Counted from the first letter of the stretch, positions 18,701 through 28,587 are shown. The stretch is DNA of 64,000 bases from JAHBXL01 sp964409775 (GCA_964409775.1 CAYPEI010000006.1:62001-126000); one strand, 5' to 3'. Program-made: numbers and translations. Notes: generated by a model from the sequence alone, not told the origin.

Positions 18701-21700
18701 GGCCGCGAAGGCGTCGATCTCGCGATCGGAACTGAAGTTGCCGGCGAACACGCCGCCGATGGTCACCGAGCCGACATCGACCGCCTCAACGGTCAACTCG
18801 GTGTCCGACGATGTCGTACCGAAGTTGCCGGTGACGGTGAGCGCCCGCAGGTCGCGCGCCAGCAGGCGTCCGGCCGTGAATGTCGATGCGCGGAACGACT
18901 GGATGTCGCCGCCCGAGCCGAACGCGCCGGTGGCGTTGATGGTGCCGAAGGTCGCGTTCGCGAGTGCGCCATCGAGGTAGAACGAGGAGTTGCCCTGCAG
19001 CGTGCCCTCGACAATGCCCGTGCCCAGCGCGGCGTTGTTCGTTCCAAGAACACGCAGGTCCGTCAGGGTGACATCCAGCGCGGTGATGCGGATGTTCGAC
19101 GCGGCCGTGGTGTTCCTGAGGGTGATCAACCCGTTGGGCCGATCCCAGAACGCCTCGCCCGCCCCCGTGAACAGCACCGTTGCACGCTCGCCGCTGAGCA
19201 GCGTGATGTTGAACGGCACGCCGTTGGGCAGCGAGACCGCCGAGACGCTGGGGGTGGAGACCAGCGACGGGTCGATCGCGCCGAGGCTGCCACCCGCGTT
19301 CTTCACCACATTGCCGACCGTCGCGCCGATCACGCCATCGGCAAAGGCACGGACCTGCTTCGAGCCGGCGCCGACCGTCACCGTGCCGATGGACGAAGTG
19401 CCGGGACCGGTCTTGTTGTTGGCGTTGCCGTACAAACCTCCGGGTGCGGCCGAGATTCCCGCGATGATCCGCGTGTTGACGGCCTTGCCGGCGAACACCA
19501 CATCGCCGATCGCGCCCGAGCGGATCGTGTCGAAGTCGCCGCCCCCGCCGCCCGCGCGGCCGTCGGAGCCCAGATCCACGACGCCCGCGATGATGATCAG
19601 GCCGCCGCCCAGGTTGGCCTGTACGCGGGTGATCAGATCGCCCGCGGCGATGAAACTGCCGTAGCCGCGCGAGAGATTGTCGTTGCCGATTCGGTACGCC
19701 GAAACCAGGCCGATCGATTCGCCGGCGATGATCCCGGTCTCCCAAATCTTCCCTGTGCCCGCCACGGTGATGGACCCGATCGTGGTCCGGGCCTTGATGG
19801 TCGGACCGTCAAACGCGCTGGTCTTGACCGTGCCCGGCGGCAACTGGTTCCGCTGCCCGCCCGACGGGGCGAACGGCCGGTTGGCGCGCAGGCCGGAAGC
19901 GATGCCGATGTGGCCGATGAATCCATCGGCCCCGACGAGCAGCGAGATCGTGCCGATCGAGCCGTCGGCCTCGACGTTGCCCAGCAGGTGACCACCCTGG
20001 ATGGTGATCGAGTCGATGTTGCCATCGCCGGCAAAGATGCGGTAGCCCTTGCGGAACGAACCGTTGGTGATGATGATCGAACCGATGCCGCCGGAGTACG
20101 AGATGATGTCGCCCGCGACATCACCGTCGATCTGGATCGCGTTGATCCGCCCGAACGCGATGATGCGGCCGCGGGAAACAAGATCGTTGATCGGCGTGGA
20201 ACTGACCTTGGCGGCGCGGATGGTGCCGGTGATGTTCTGGCCGACGAGGATGTCGTTGTAGATCTGGCCCGTGGTGGCGGTGATCGAGCCGAGGTTGCCG
20301 CGGATATCGATCGCGCGGTCCGCGCCGTCGGTCTTTCGGCCGATGTTGCGGGTGGCGATGATCGTGTCGGCGTCGCCGAGGATCTGGAGGTCAACCAGCA
20401 GATCCCGCCCGGCGAACAGCCGAGTGAGCCGCCCGTCGGACGGGTCGGTCGAGGAGATGGACATGTCGATGTCGCTGTTGAGCGACTCGATGGTGCCGAT
20501 CGGTCCCGAAGATGACAGCACACCCTGCATGCGGCCGGTGGACCGCACCAGGTCGATGCGGCCGTCCGGGCCGTTGGAGAGGATCTGCGTGAGCGTGATC
20601 TCGCCCACGGCGATGATCTGGAGGATCGGTCCGGCGACGTTGATTGAACTCGAGCGGATGTCGCCGCCGGTGCTCAGGTTCCTCACGCTGCCCGCGGTGA
20701 TCGTGCTGGAGCGCACGTCGTTCGCCGAGATGATGTTGTAGATCTCGTTGTTGACCAGGACGCTGACGCGGGCCAGGTTGCGGGCGCTGACGGAGCCGAA
20801 GAGCGAGCCGCCGGCCACGATCTCCAGGTCGGCCATATCGCCGGCGTTGTTGTTCGTCACGACGCTCTGGATGTTCAGCGACGCATCGATGCGCGAAGGC
20901 CGGATCTCCGATGGCGTGCCCAGCCGGGTGGAGTTGCGGAACTGGTCGGCGTTGATGTTCCCGATACTCCCGCTGGCCGCGGTATACGTCCCGTCGTACG
21001 CGCCGCCGGTGATGTTGATCTCGACGACCGCGATGCCGCGAACGTACGAACCGAACAGGTCCGAGTTCACGCCGCGGATCAGCCGCACCTGCCCGGCCCA
21101 GTAGTTCACGTCGCGAACGCGTCCGGACTGCCAGAAATCGTCGAGCGGAACGGCGCCGATGTAGGCCTCGTCGAACCGACCGTTGTTCAGCGTCACGTTG
21201 TTCAGTCCGAACACCGCGTTCGGCAGGCCGATCGGGTCTTCCGTACCGATCGTGGTCCTCGCGGTCGGATCGATGTTCGCGGCGATGATGACGCCGGAGA
21301 TCCTCGCGTTGGTCCCGGTGATCTGGATGATATCGTCGTCGGCGAAGATGCCGGCCGCGGCGAACGGCGACGGGCCCGCGCCCAGCAGGCCGTGCCCCAC
21401 GTTGATCGTGTTGATCGCCACAGCGTAAACGTTGCCGAAGATGCCCTGGAAGACGTTCGTCGGCGCGACACCGTCGGAGTTGGCGACCAGCCGCATCAGG
21501 TGTCCGTTCTCGACCAGCACGTCGCCGACGGCGCCGCCGACATCGACGTTCCGAAGATCGCCGCCGCGAACAACGACGCCGTCAAGGTAACCGTCGATGG
21601 GCGAACCCACGTCCTCCAGCGGCGAAGCGGGCATGTAGTCGGGCGCGGTGATGTCGACGAAGATCGAGCCGTCCCAGTCGGCGCCCTCGGTGGCGATGCC

Positions 21701-24700
21701 GTCGATCGCCGCGCCGCTCACACCGAGCGGACCTCCGACCCCGCCCTGCCGGCCCTGGCCGATGCCCATCCACGGCCCGAGCCGCGTGGGACCAGCGCCC
21801 GAGGTCTGCGTGCGGCCGAGGTCGCCGGTCGAGATGCGCACTTCACGCAGCGCACTCGCGTCAATCGCGACGATGTCGCCGTTGACCGTCTCGTTGCGGA
21901 TCACGTTCAGCGGCAGGCCGTTGGAATCGATCCGCCACACGTCGATCTCGGAGTTTCCGGTGAAGATCACGCTCGGCGTGTTGCTGCCCGAGGTGATGTT
22001 CAGCCGGCCGATGCTCACCACGCCCGGCGTCAGGCCGGTGAAGACCAGTTCCGCGGCGTCGACGAGGTTCACGTTGATCCGGGCGAACGCCACGCCCTGC
22101 GAGCCGTCGACCGGCAGGATGCGGATCTCTCCGGCGGACTGGAAGCCGTTGGCCCCGCCGCCGCGGATGCGCACCGAGAAGGTGGCGCCGCCGTCGTCGA
22201 CGAACGTGATCGGCGTGTTGTAGAACAGCGGAGTGACGACGTTGAGGTTGCCGCCGCGCTGGATCAGGTTGAAGTCGGCAAACCGCAGGTCCGACCCGAC
22301 ACCCAGCCGGAAGATCGGTGTGCCGTTGATGATCTGGCCGCCGGGGAACTCCGAGCCCGCGCCGCCGTTGGTCGCGCCGACGATGAACTGATCGATGATC
22401 GAGTTGTTCGACGTCGTCACCGTCAGGCCCAGGCCGTTGACGTAGGCGCCCACGAGGATCTGCCCGATGTGGCCGGGCTGTCCGGACACGCCCGAGCGGA
22501 TGTTCACGATGCCCGCGCGGGAGTCGGGGTTGGGGTCCTGATCCGAAGCCAGCGCGCCGCGGATATCCAGGATGCCGATGCGGCGTCCGGCGCGGATGTT
22601 GCCGTTGGTCAGGTCGCCCTGCGTGACCGCCTGCCCGGTGATCGGGGAGAGGCCGGTCACGAGCGTACCCAGATCCCGACCGACGAGGATCTCCGCCCCG
22701 TTGATGTCCGAACCCGTGGTGACGTTGTACAGGTTGACCGGGATCGACACGGTCGACGCGGCAAAGTTGAAGAGATCATCAACGTTCTGGTTGGTGTTGA
22801 GGATCTCCGTCGTGTCGTTGTCCATCGCCGTGCCGTCGATGTAGCCGGTGCCGATCCGCAGCGAGCCCATCGATCCGGAGCCGAGGTTGAGGAAGAACGG
22901 GTCGCCGAATCCGCCCGACCCCGCTGCCGTGCGCAGCGCGCCGAGCGTGACGGGCGCCATGCCGACGATCGTGAACTGGTACGGCACGGCGTTGCCGACA
23001 TCGCCCGCCGGCTCGTTCACGACGAGGTAGTACACGTCCGCGTAGTCCGGACGGAACCGAATCGTGTTCAGGCCGAGGTTGTTGCCGTTTCGGCCGCGAC
23101 CGGGCGCACCGAGGTCCGATGCCGCGAGCGTGCGGCCGTCGCGGTCCACGATTCGGAAATAGGCCGGGGCGCCGTCGCCCTGGATCACGATCTCGCGGGT
23201 CGGGTCCGCGGCGAAGGCGTACACGTCCGACGCGTCGCCCGCGGTGTTGACAGGGTCCGACCCGCCCAGCGAGCCGTGCACGCGCACGCTCGTTCCCGAG
23301 TAGCCGATGAACTCAGCCGAAAGCAGCGAATCGTTCCGGAAGAAGCCGGCGCCGAAGAACGTCGCCTGGGTCGTCGGGTCGGCGTTGCGGTTCTGCGTCG
23401 TGCCCAGAGTCGCGACCGGCTGGCCGTTGAAGCGATACACCACCTCGCGCTCGAAGTAGTCGAGGAACGGCAGCCGCGCCCGGCTGGGGTTGTTCACATC
23501 GCCGAGCACGGTGATGTCCATCGCCGATCGTCCGCCGATAGCGATCTCTCGCAGCGTTCGACCGACAACCAGTTGCCCCGAAGTGGGGTTCGTCACACGG
23601 AGGTTCGGGTTGGCGAGGTTCACATCGTCGGCGACCCACAGCGCGGCATCGCCGCCGACCTGAAGCAGACCAAGATCACCCGTCACGCTGACCGAGCCGG
23701 GCAGGATGCCGACGTTCAGTCGACCCAGCGCGCCCGTGAAGTTGCTCGCGCCATGCAGGATGCCGTGAACGACGATCGAGCCCATGCTCGCGCTGCCGTT
23801 GACGAAGATGCCCTGATCGCCGCGGATGAAGTCATCCGGCGTCGGGAACGTCACCGGCCCGAGGTAGTTGGCCTGGCTGCGGACCCACGGCGAACCGATG
23901 ATCACCGAACCCGGGCCGGGCGGGAGCCCGATCACCTGCGGCGGGTTGGCGTTGTTGAGCGTGTAGCCGAATCCCGCGTCCTCGAAATCGTCGTACAGCC
24001 CGATGACCATGTCCGGCAGGACATAGGTGAACGCGTTGTTCACGAGTTCGATCTTGCCGCCGATGAGCGTCATCGAGGCGTTGGCGTTCGTGCCGGCGAT
24101 GATGATGCGACCGATGCCGTCGTTGAACTCCGGGATGCCGTCGTCGTTGCGATCGACGTTCGGAATCTCCCCGCCCGGCGGGACGCCGAGGTCGAGCCGC
24201 GCCTGCATATCGCGGCCGTAGAGGTCCAGCACGCGGACGCTGGAGCCCGCCGGACCTGTGAACGTCAGTCGAGCGCCGAAGATCCGATCCTCGACAAACT
24301 GCGAGAACGTCCCACCCGGGAACGTGACGGAGATATCGTCCAGGACGAAGATGTCCTGATATCCGGAGTTGTCCGGCGCGGACTGCGCGCTGGAGAACCT
24401 GAACGCGTCGAAGCCCCCGGCGTAGTTCACCGTGAACAGGGTCCCGCCGCCGATGACGGGCGTGCCCAGAGCGGCCAGCGCCGCCCCGGTAAACGTTGCC
24501 ACAACTTGTCCTTCGACGAGCAGTTCGAGCCGTGTGCCGTCGGCCGTGGTGCGCAAGCCGTCGCCGTCGCCCGGCAGTTCGGTCGCCAGTGTCGCCGGGC
24601 GGATGGTGAAGGTCGCGTTGGTTGAAAGACGCGGGAACGGGTTCCCCGTATCCACGCCATCGAAGAACGTGAACGACACGCGGTCGTTGACGGACAACTG

Positions 24701-25171
24701 GATCCGCAGGTCGCGGTCCATCGCGCCCTGCTGCCCGGGGTCCGGGCCGGGAACAAGCCGGATCGCCGTGGCGGATTGCGTGGAGTAGGAAATCCGGATG
24801 TCGGAGTCAGCGAAGAACGTGCCGTTCGGCGGCACGGCGGGGTTCCCCATCGTCCAGTTGGCCATCTCGTCGGCGAACTCCTCCACCACCGTGGTCGGTG
24901 CCTGGGGGTTCGGGGCCGGCGAGAACAGGTAGGGGATCACATACCCGAAGGTTGCCGTCTTGGTGCCGAGCCCGGTGGCGGGGTTGATGTCATCCGGACC
25001 GATCGAGATCGTGAACAGCAGTTTGCGCTCTTCCAGTTGCTCGAGGAGTTCGGAAGACGCGACAGCACCCGCGCGCCGCGCAAGACGCGAAGCGGTTGAT
25101 GTGGTCCCCCGAGCAAACATCTCCGACAGCCTGCCCAGCAACGAAGACCCCGCGCGTCGGAACTTGTTCAT
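15716..25171 (-). CDS. Giant LEPR-XLL beta-helix surface protein
   Basis: A 3151-residue protein. Residues 42-53 hold the LEPR-XLL-type motif (LEQLEERKLLF), a likely export/sorting signal of planctomycetes. A beta-rich domain follows to about 600. A PPC-like domain lies near 630-735 and another near 2510-2650. Between them, roughly 735-2300, are many short beta-strand repeats of the G-x-I-G-x-I type, fitting a right-handed beta-helix. An Ig-like region with DGNGDGAIGDD lies near 2320-2460 and acidic GTADD-type, calcium-binding-like segments near 2690-2740. The last ~150 residues look like a metalloprotease domain without zinc ligands. ATG 25171 has AGGAG 6 nt upstream; longer in-frame sequence upstream is low complexity. 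A surface or adhesive role is inferred. Confidence 0.85.
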   Translation of the reverse strand: MNKFRRAGSSLLGRLSEMFARGTTSTASRLARRAGAVASSELLEQLEERKLLFTISIGPDDINPATGLGTKTATFGYVIPYLFSPAPNPQAPTTVVEEFADEMANWTMGNPAVPPNGTFFADSDIRISYSTQSATAIRLVPGPDPGQQGAMDRDLRIQLSVNDRVSFTFFDGVDTGNPFPRLSTNATFTIRPATLATELPGDGDGLRTTADGTRLELLVEGQVVATFTGAALAALGTPVIGGGTLFTVNYAGGFDAFRFSSAQSAPDNSGYQDIFVLDDISVTFPGGTFSQFVEDRIFGARLTFTGPAGSSVRVLDLYGRDMQARLDLGVPPGGEIPNVDRNDDGIPEFNDGIGRIIIAGTNANASMTLIGGKIELVNNAFTYVLPDMVIGLYDDFEDAGFGYTLNNANPPQVIGLPPGPGSVIIGSPWVRSQANYLGPVTFPTPDDFIRGDQGIFVNGSASMGSIVVHGILHGASNFTGALGRLNVGILPGSVSVTGDLGLLQVGGDAALWVADDVNLANPNLRVTNPTSGQLVVGRTLREIAIGGRSAMDITVLGDVNNPSRARLPFLDYFEREVVYRFNGQPVATLGTTQNRNADPTTQATFFGAGFFRNDSLLSAEFIGYSGTSVRVHGSLGGSDPVNTAGDASDVYAFAADPTREIVIQGDGAPAYFRIVDRDGRTLAASDLGAPGRGRNGNNLGLNTIRFRPDYADVYYLVVNEPAGDVGNAVPYQFTIVGMAPVTLGALRTAAGSGGFGDPFFLNLGSGSMGSLRIGTGYIDGTAMDNDTTEILNTNQNVDDLFNFAASTVSIPVNLYNVTTGSDINGAEILVGRDLGTLVTGLSPITGQAVTQGDLTNGNIRAGRRIGILDIRGALASDQDPNPDSRAGIVNIRSGVSGQPGHIGQILVGAYVNGLGLTVTTSNNSIIDQFIVGATNGGAGSEFPGGQIINGTPIFRLGVGSDLRFADFNLIQRGGNLNVVTPLFYNTPITFVDDGGATFSVRIRGGGANGFQSAGEIRILPVDGSQGVAFARINVNLVDAAELVFTGLTPGVVSIGRLNITSGSNTPSVIFTGNSEIDVWRIDSNGLPLNVIRNETVNGDIVAIDASALREVRISTGDLGRTQTSGAGPTRLGPWMGIGQGRQGGVGGPLGVSGAAIDGIATEGADWDGSIFVDITAPDYMPASPLEDVGSPIDGYLDGVVVRGGDLRNVDVGGAVGDVLVENGHLMRLVANSDGVAPTNVFQGIFGNVYAVAINTINVGHGLLGAGPSPFAAAGIFADDDIIQITGTNARISGVIIAANIDPTARTTIGTEDPIGLPNAVFGLNNVTLNNGRFDEAYIGAVPLDDFWQSGRVRDVNYWAGQVRLIRGVNSDLFGSYVRGIAVVEINITGGAYDGTYTAASGSIGNINADQFRNSTRLGTPSEIRPSRIDASLNIQSVVTNNNAGDMADLEIVAGGSLFGSVSARNLARVSVLVNNEIYNIISANDVRSSTITAGSVRNLSTGGDIRSSSINVAGPILQIIAVGEITLTQILSNGPDGRIDLVRSTGRMQGVLSSSGPIGTIESLNSDIDMSISSTDPSDGRLTRLFAGRDLLVDLQILGDADTIIATRNIGRKTDGADRAIDIRGNLGSITATTGQIYNDILVGQNITGTIRAAKVSSTPINDLVSRGRIIAFGRINAIQIDGDVAGDIISYSGGIGSIIITNGSFRKGYRIFAGDGNIDSITIQGGHLLGNVEADGSIGTISLLVGADGFIGHIGIASGLRANRPFAPSGGQRNQLPPGTVKTSAFDGPTIKARTTIGSITVAGTGKIWETGIIAGESIGLVSAYRIGNDNLSRGYGSFIAAGDLITRVQANLGGGLIIIAGVVDLGSDGRAGGGGGDFDTIRSGAIGDVVFAGKAVNTRIIAGISAAPGGLYGNANNKTGPGTSSIGTVTVGAGSKQVRAFADGVIGATVGNVVKNAGGSLGAIDPSLVSTPSVSAVSLPNGVPFNITLLSGERATVLFTGAGEAFWDRPNGLITLRNTTAASNIRITALDVTLTDLRVLGTNNAALGTGIVEGTLQGNSSFYLDGALANATFGTINATGAFGSGGDIQSFRASTFTAGRLLARDLRALTVTGNFGTTSSDTELTVEAVDVGSVTIGGVFAGNFSSDREIDAFAAGSLARAGVRAGRIIRSLNAGSSSESRVSARDTISSINIGGNVDSTAFLAGADLGTDASFGGVGRAADIVTDGTIGQVVVGGNFTRSDVAAGVLRGPDGFLGTSDDKADDGRSSIGSVTISGTQVGSQFNSQQYRVISTGTIGTVRVGGANFLSAGNFTVNRLTANAVPVQVEDLQVIEDGRVYVGQIRFNQPVDASTLNDALSIFEVRSGGLTIGLALGVDYTIAYNPGTMTASITFSTAISNRSLPQLPGVPGPGVYRFVLNASFLRGASQSSFLDGNGDGAIGDDFSRDDIVGDAGDKINSGSPASDPSIDFYGAIDLNVVLDNNGSPDGLPDVNRVFTLRGTIGDHPDSNATTFRAGGDTDVYAISLRAGQILRLGGMQGVAQRAGRAIYDANGVQLAANTGLGNFDPNDPFGGLFGNQTGGITGPIRRLPNAPLEEGELSNEDQYLVTVTGTYYIVVAGNLAGVNLTNVDNINNAAPVPGAVGSYRFSVEVFDDGDTGFAGDTDAGDGTDLLNAPLPITFAGTDRIFGTADDLASITNGRYTFTLDRGADGVPNTRDDVVNGISSDGVVSTRRVGKDNRWGTADDVIRQVVESAIGTPGAAGNPTTITPDIDVYHLNGGQPIAPGTRIRATLRLTETGSNIGLSPIIQGRERTGLTFSSLDLLGDTIFGIFEVPAGTGLSDAKLVAAPSDFLPIGGQTTQMLSNPRNKYGYDENGDFFIEFVVPGAQGISNPVPAPYALYIQGAIRSDYTLEVITRGTGGTVKLGQNILLETLGGVIDWLEAGNGLSTRIDPYTTSVLGFSGQIGGVAADTYVLNSLVSNLNALLVAANLNITISTSAATFEGQPFSTVFLAGNAEPSQFFNDGTFGASQRSDAFNVNLEDQAVVFLSSFGVLGNDPSQLGVDNFVSQLTDAVARRIGELIGLRMETTVTGAVVPTPLMAANSVENATTVRFVNALRSLSGGSDVITDTNFYMGSQNSLTLAQSYIARRF

Positions 25172-25816
25172 GGCGACTCCTGCGTAGGCTGCTGATCCGG
25201 CCGCGACATCACTTCGTGCGGCGGAACTGGATGTCCAAAGGGTCTGGTGCGGCGGCCCACGCCGTTGCAGGCCGCGGCTCTCCTCGTGTGAAGCGGCGGC
25301 TCCCGCGAGCCGCTTCCTTCGCCCACTCTTGGGCGGGGACGATAGGGCCGGGAGGGCATCCCGACCAAAGCGTCTCACGCCCAGCGGGCGGTGCCCGCCT
25401 GTTGCGGGCCCCGGGCCGGTTCCGGAAAACGCACCCGTGCGCCTTCCATCGACCCGCGGGCGGCAGACTAACGGATGAAGGTCGCACCCGCAAGTCGATG
25501 CCGCTGTTCGGCTTCCCACCCCCGTGGTCGCCGCACGGCCCGCCGCCGCCGGGACCCGGAGGTCTTGGGCCATACGGCTGCCCTCCCCACCCGGTTTCAC
25601 CCAATCTCCAACCTCAAGACAGCCGGGTCTTCCGGGGAAGGGACCACCCTCGCCCCTCCCAGAGGACCGGTTATCCGGACCACGCGCCACCTCAGGCCAT
25701 GATGCCCGGCACCCCTTATCGCGCGCGCCCCACCAACTTCAAGCGGAAGGTGTTCAGCCACGCTCCGGAGTCCGATCAACTCCCGGCCGAATTTCGACCC
25801 AACAGGAGGCTCTGAC
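25172..25816. other. 645-bp divergent intergenic region between two LEPR-XLL genes
   Basis: Must hold the promoters of the giant gene (minus) and the PPC gene (plus). It is GC-rich with several inverted repeats, for example GGCTC-CCGC-GAGCC near 25300 flanked by AAGC/GCTT. No riboswitch consensus I know, no tRNA and no convincing gene were found; open frames here lack family features. A long structured leader or small RNA is possible. Confidence 0.5.
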
Positions 25817-26725
25817 ATGGCTCGCCGAACCCAATCCCTGCCTGACCGGTCTTGGGAACACCTTGAATCCCTTGAGCCACGTAGGCTTATGGACGGTTCT
25901 GTCCTGCTTGACGACGCCTATGAGCAGAATGACACGCCGCGACAGGTTCTGGCGCTCCCCTCCGAGAGCGGGCCGGTGCTGGGAACGATTCAGGGCGGTC
26001 TGACCATCGGCAGCCTGCGGATGGCCGATCGGGCCGACTGGTTCCGGTTCCGGATCACTGAAGTCGGGGGCGCTGACGACTCGGTGGCCATCGCCTTCCG
26101 GAATCGCCGCGGCAACCTCGACCTGAGCCTGTTCAACGGTCGCGGCCGGACCGAACTCGCGGTGAGCATGACCAACCGCAACGCCGAGTCGATCAGTCTC
26201 CAGGGCCTGCAGCCGGGCTGGTACATGGTCCGCGTCTCAGGCCGGAACGGCGCGCTCAACAGCAACTACCAGTTGTCCTTCTCATGCCCGAGCACGCCCG
26301 CCGACAACCCGTCTGAAAACGGCGGAAGCCCGACGGTGGAGTACAACGACAGTTTCGACCTCGTGGACGCCGCGCCGGTCGGCGTGACGGGTTCACCAAG
26401 CCTGGGCTCGCTGACGGGCCTTCGCGTCCTTGCCGCACAGACCCTCGACGACACCTACGACATCTACAAGTTCACCATCGGCTCGACGCCGGGGAGCGAC
26501 GCGGCGGTGTCCATCTCGTCGGCGACACCGTTCAACCTCTCGCTCTTCAACTCCGGCCGACAGTCGATCGGCTTCGCCGCCGGATACATGGGCCAGACGT
26601 CGCTCAGCCTCTCCGGCCTCACGCCGGGTGTCTACTACCTCCAGGTCACGCACTACGTACTCGGCCTTGAAGGCTCGTTCACCTACGACCTCACGTTGAA
26701 CCCCGGCGCCGGTCCGCAGGCCTGA
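25817..26725 (+). CDS. LEPR-XLL protein with two PPC-like domains
   Basis: The 302-residue protein has LESLEPRRLM at residues 16-25. Two pre-peptidase C-terminal (PPC)-like beta domains follow, each starting with an EQNDT or EYNDS motif (near residues 36 and 172) and containing a DWFRFRI / DIYKFTI strand and a GWYMVRV / GVYYLQV strand. No catalytic domain is attached, which is odd because PPC domains usually accompany proteases. It is probably exported. AGGAGG lies 8 nt before ATG 25817. The gene faces away from the giant gene and may be co-regulated. Confidence 0.82.
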   Translation: MARRTQSLPDRSWEHLESLEPRRLMDGSVLLDDAYEQNDTPRQVLALPSESGPVLGTIQGGLTIGSLRMADRADWFRFRITEVGGADDSVAIAFRNRRGNLDLSLFNGRGRTELAVSMTNRNAESISLQGLQPGWYMVRVSGRNGALNSNYQLSFSCPSTPADNPSENGGSPTVEYNDSFDLVDAAPVGVTGSPSLGSLTGLRVLAAQTLDDTYDIYKFTIGSTPGSDAAVSISSATPFNLSLFNSGRQSIGFAAGYMGQTSLSLSGLTPGVYYLQVTHYVLGLEGSFTYDLTLNPGAGPQA

Positions 26726-26744
26726 TCCTGCCGTTCCGGACTGG

Positions 26745-26765
26745 CCGGGCAAAGACCCCGCCCGG
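26745..26765. terminator. GC hairpin between convergent genes
   Basis: CCGGGC/GCCCGG with a 9-nt loop lies between the PPC gene and gspE. It lacks a T-run, so it is only a weak terminator candidate. Confidence 0.35.
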
Positions 26766-26800
26766 GGCGATCAGGCGCTGCCGGATGCGCGTGCCGCGGG

Positions 26801-28531
26801 TCAGTCCAGCACCCGACGGATTTCCGATTCATCCGTGAGGCCCAGCGCAACCTTCTCCATCGCGTCATCGGTCATTGTGCGCATGCCCTCGGCGTGCGCG
26901 GCATTGGCGAGCGTCACCGCGTCCGCGCCCTTGATCGTCAGTTCGCGCAGACGGTCGGTCATGCGCATGATCTCATACACCGCGATGCGTCCGAAGTAGC
27001 CGCTTCCAAAGCACTTCTCGCACCGCCCCCCGGATGCCCCGGCGATGTACGCCGTGCCCTTGCCGCTGCCCCCGCACACCTTGCAGGTCCGGCGCAGCAG
27101 GCGCTGCGCCATGCTCGCCAGCAACGTCGAGGTGATCAGGTAGGGCTCAATTCCAATGTCGATGAGCCGCGCGATCGCGCTGGGCGCATCGTTGGTGTGG
27201 AGGGTGGCCAGCACGAGGTGCCCCGTCAGCGAGGCCTGCACCGCGAGTTGCGCCGTCTCCTGGTCACGGATTTCGCCGACAAGGATCACGTCCGGGTCCT
27301 GCCGCAGCAGCGCACGGAGGCCCGCCGCGAACGTCACGCCGCGCTTCACGTTCACCTGCGTCTGGCTGATGCCCTCCAGGTGATACTCGACCGGGTCCTC
27401 GATCGTCATCACGTTGCGGCTGGCACGATCGACCATCCCAAGCCCGCCGTACAGCGTCGTCGTCTTGCCCGATCCGGTCGGACCGGTCACGAGGATGATG
27501 CCCGTGTTCCTGCGGAGCAACTGCAGAAGGTCGTTCTGCATCTGCTTCGTCATGCCCACGTCATCGAGCGAGAGTTGCGTCTGCGACTGATCCAGCAGTC
27601 GGAGCACCACCCGCTCCCCATACACCGTCGGGATCACCGACAGACGGATGTCGATCTTGCGGTTGCCGACCCGCACCGTCGAGTGGCCGTCCTGCGGCGA
27701 GTGCCGGTTGGCGATGTCCAGTTCCGTCATGACCTTGAGGCGTGAACTGATCGCCGCGGCCAGCGAGAGCGGCGGGCTGAACGCATCGACCAGCATGCCG
27801 TCGATGCGGTAGCGGATGACCAGTTTGTTCTCCATCGGATGAACGTGGATGTCGCTGGCGCGCCGGCGGAGCGCCTCGAACAGGATCATGTTCACCAGGC
27901 GGATGACCGGAGTCTGCCTCGCGAGTTGGAGCAGGTCCGTCGCGTTGCGGATGCTGCCCGCGGCGGACTCGATCGCCCGCTCGTCAAGGGGCATCTCCTC
28001 GACAATCTCGGTCACCAGGTCGGTCTTCTGCTCGTACCCGCGGTTGATGAGGTTGACCACGGCCGCGCGAGGCGAGAGCACCAGCCGCACGGGCATGCCC
28101 AGACGCTCCTCGAGCAGGCTGAACACCGCCGGCTGCATCGGCTGCGCCGTCGCGCACACCATGACCGAGCCGTCGCTCTCGATCCCTGCCACCAGCCGTT
28201 CTCGCGCGACCGATGCGGGGATCTGCTCATAGAACCGGGCCGCGGACTCGTGGAACCGCGGCTCGGCCTCCATCGGCAGACCGGTCCGGGCGGAGAGTTT
28301 GCCCAGCGCTGTGTGCTCGTCGATCGCGAGCATCGACAGCAGCACATCCCAGGGCTCATCGTCGCTCCCGGGCAGTTGCGGAAAACTGCGGAGTTGGTCG
28401 GGCTTGAGTTCGAGTTGCCCGAACGTCCGCGCGACGGCGTTCCAGTTCAGCGCGGGGGCTTCCCGCCGCTCCGCCGGGAGCGATGCTGACGACGAGCGAC
28501 TGCTTCTCTTGAGACTCTTGCCGAAGTTCAT
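26801..28531 (-). CDS. gspE: Type II secretion / type IV pilus assembly ATPase GspE
   Basis: The 576-residue cytoplasmic hexameric ATPase powers pseudopilus assembly. An N-terminal GspE-N-type domain spans ~60-190; then ASDIHVHP and DGHSTVRV, Walker A GPTGSGKTT, the Asp box DPDVILVGEIRD, and the His box TLHTNDA. The C-terminal domain has a tetracysteine zinc site (CKVCGGSG ... CEKCFGSG). The gene follows gspD by 56 bp and is probably cotranscribed. The rest of the T2SS is not in the window, apart from the unlinked pseudopilin-like gene. Confidence 0.93.
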   Translation of the reverse strand: MNFGKSLKRSSRSSSASLPAERREAPALNWNAVARTFGQLELKPDQLRSFPQLPGSDDEPWDVLLSMLAIDEHTALGKLSARTGLPMEAEPRFHESAARFYEQIPASVARERLVAGIESDGSVMVCATAQPMQPAVFSLLEERLGMPVRLVLSPRAAVVNLINRGYEQKTDLVTEIVEEMPLDERAIESAAGSIRNATDLLQLARQTPVIRLVNMILFEALRRRASDIHVHPMENKLVIRYRIDGMLVDAFSPPLSLAAAISSRLKVMTELDIANRHSPQDGHSTVRVGNRKIDIRLSVIPTVYGERVVLRLLDQSQTQLSLDDVGMTKQMQNDLLQLLRRNTGIILVTGPTGSGKTTTLYGGLGMVDRASRNVMTIEDPVEYHLEGISQTQVNVKRGVTFAAGLRALLRQDPDVILVGEIRDQETAQLAVQASLTGHLVLATLHTNDAPSAIARLIDIGIEPYLITSTLLASMAQRLLRRTCKVCGGSGKGTAYIAGASGGRCEKCFGSGYFGRIAVYEIMRMTDRLRELTIKGADAVTLANAAHAEGMRTMTDDAMEKVALGLTDESEIRRVLD

Positions 28532-28587
28532 GGCCGCGAAAATCCTGGATCTGCCGTTTGCACCTCAAACAACGCCGCCGCTTGACC

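Noticed and set aside
17504..24625. Long plus-strand open frames (17504-20515, 21392-24625) opposite the giant gene
   Set aside because: Arg/Asp/Val-rich without domains; they are antisense shadows of a GC-rich coding frame with clear family features on the minus strand.
25172..25816. c-di-GMP or other riboswitch upstream of the giant gene
   Set aside because: No conserved core motifs that I know could be matched on either strand.
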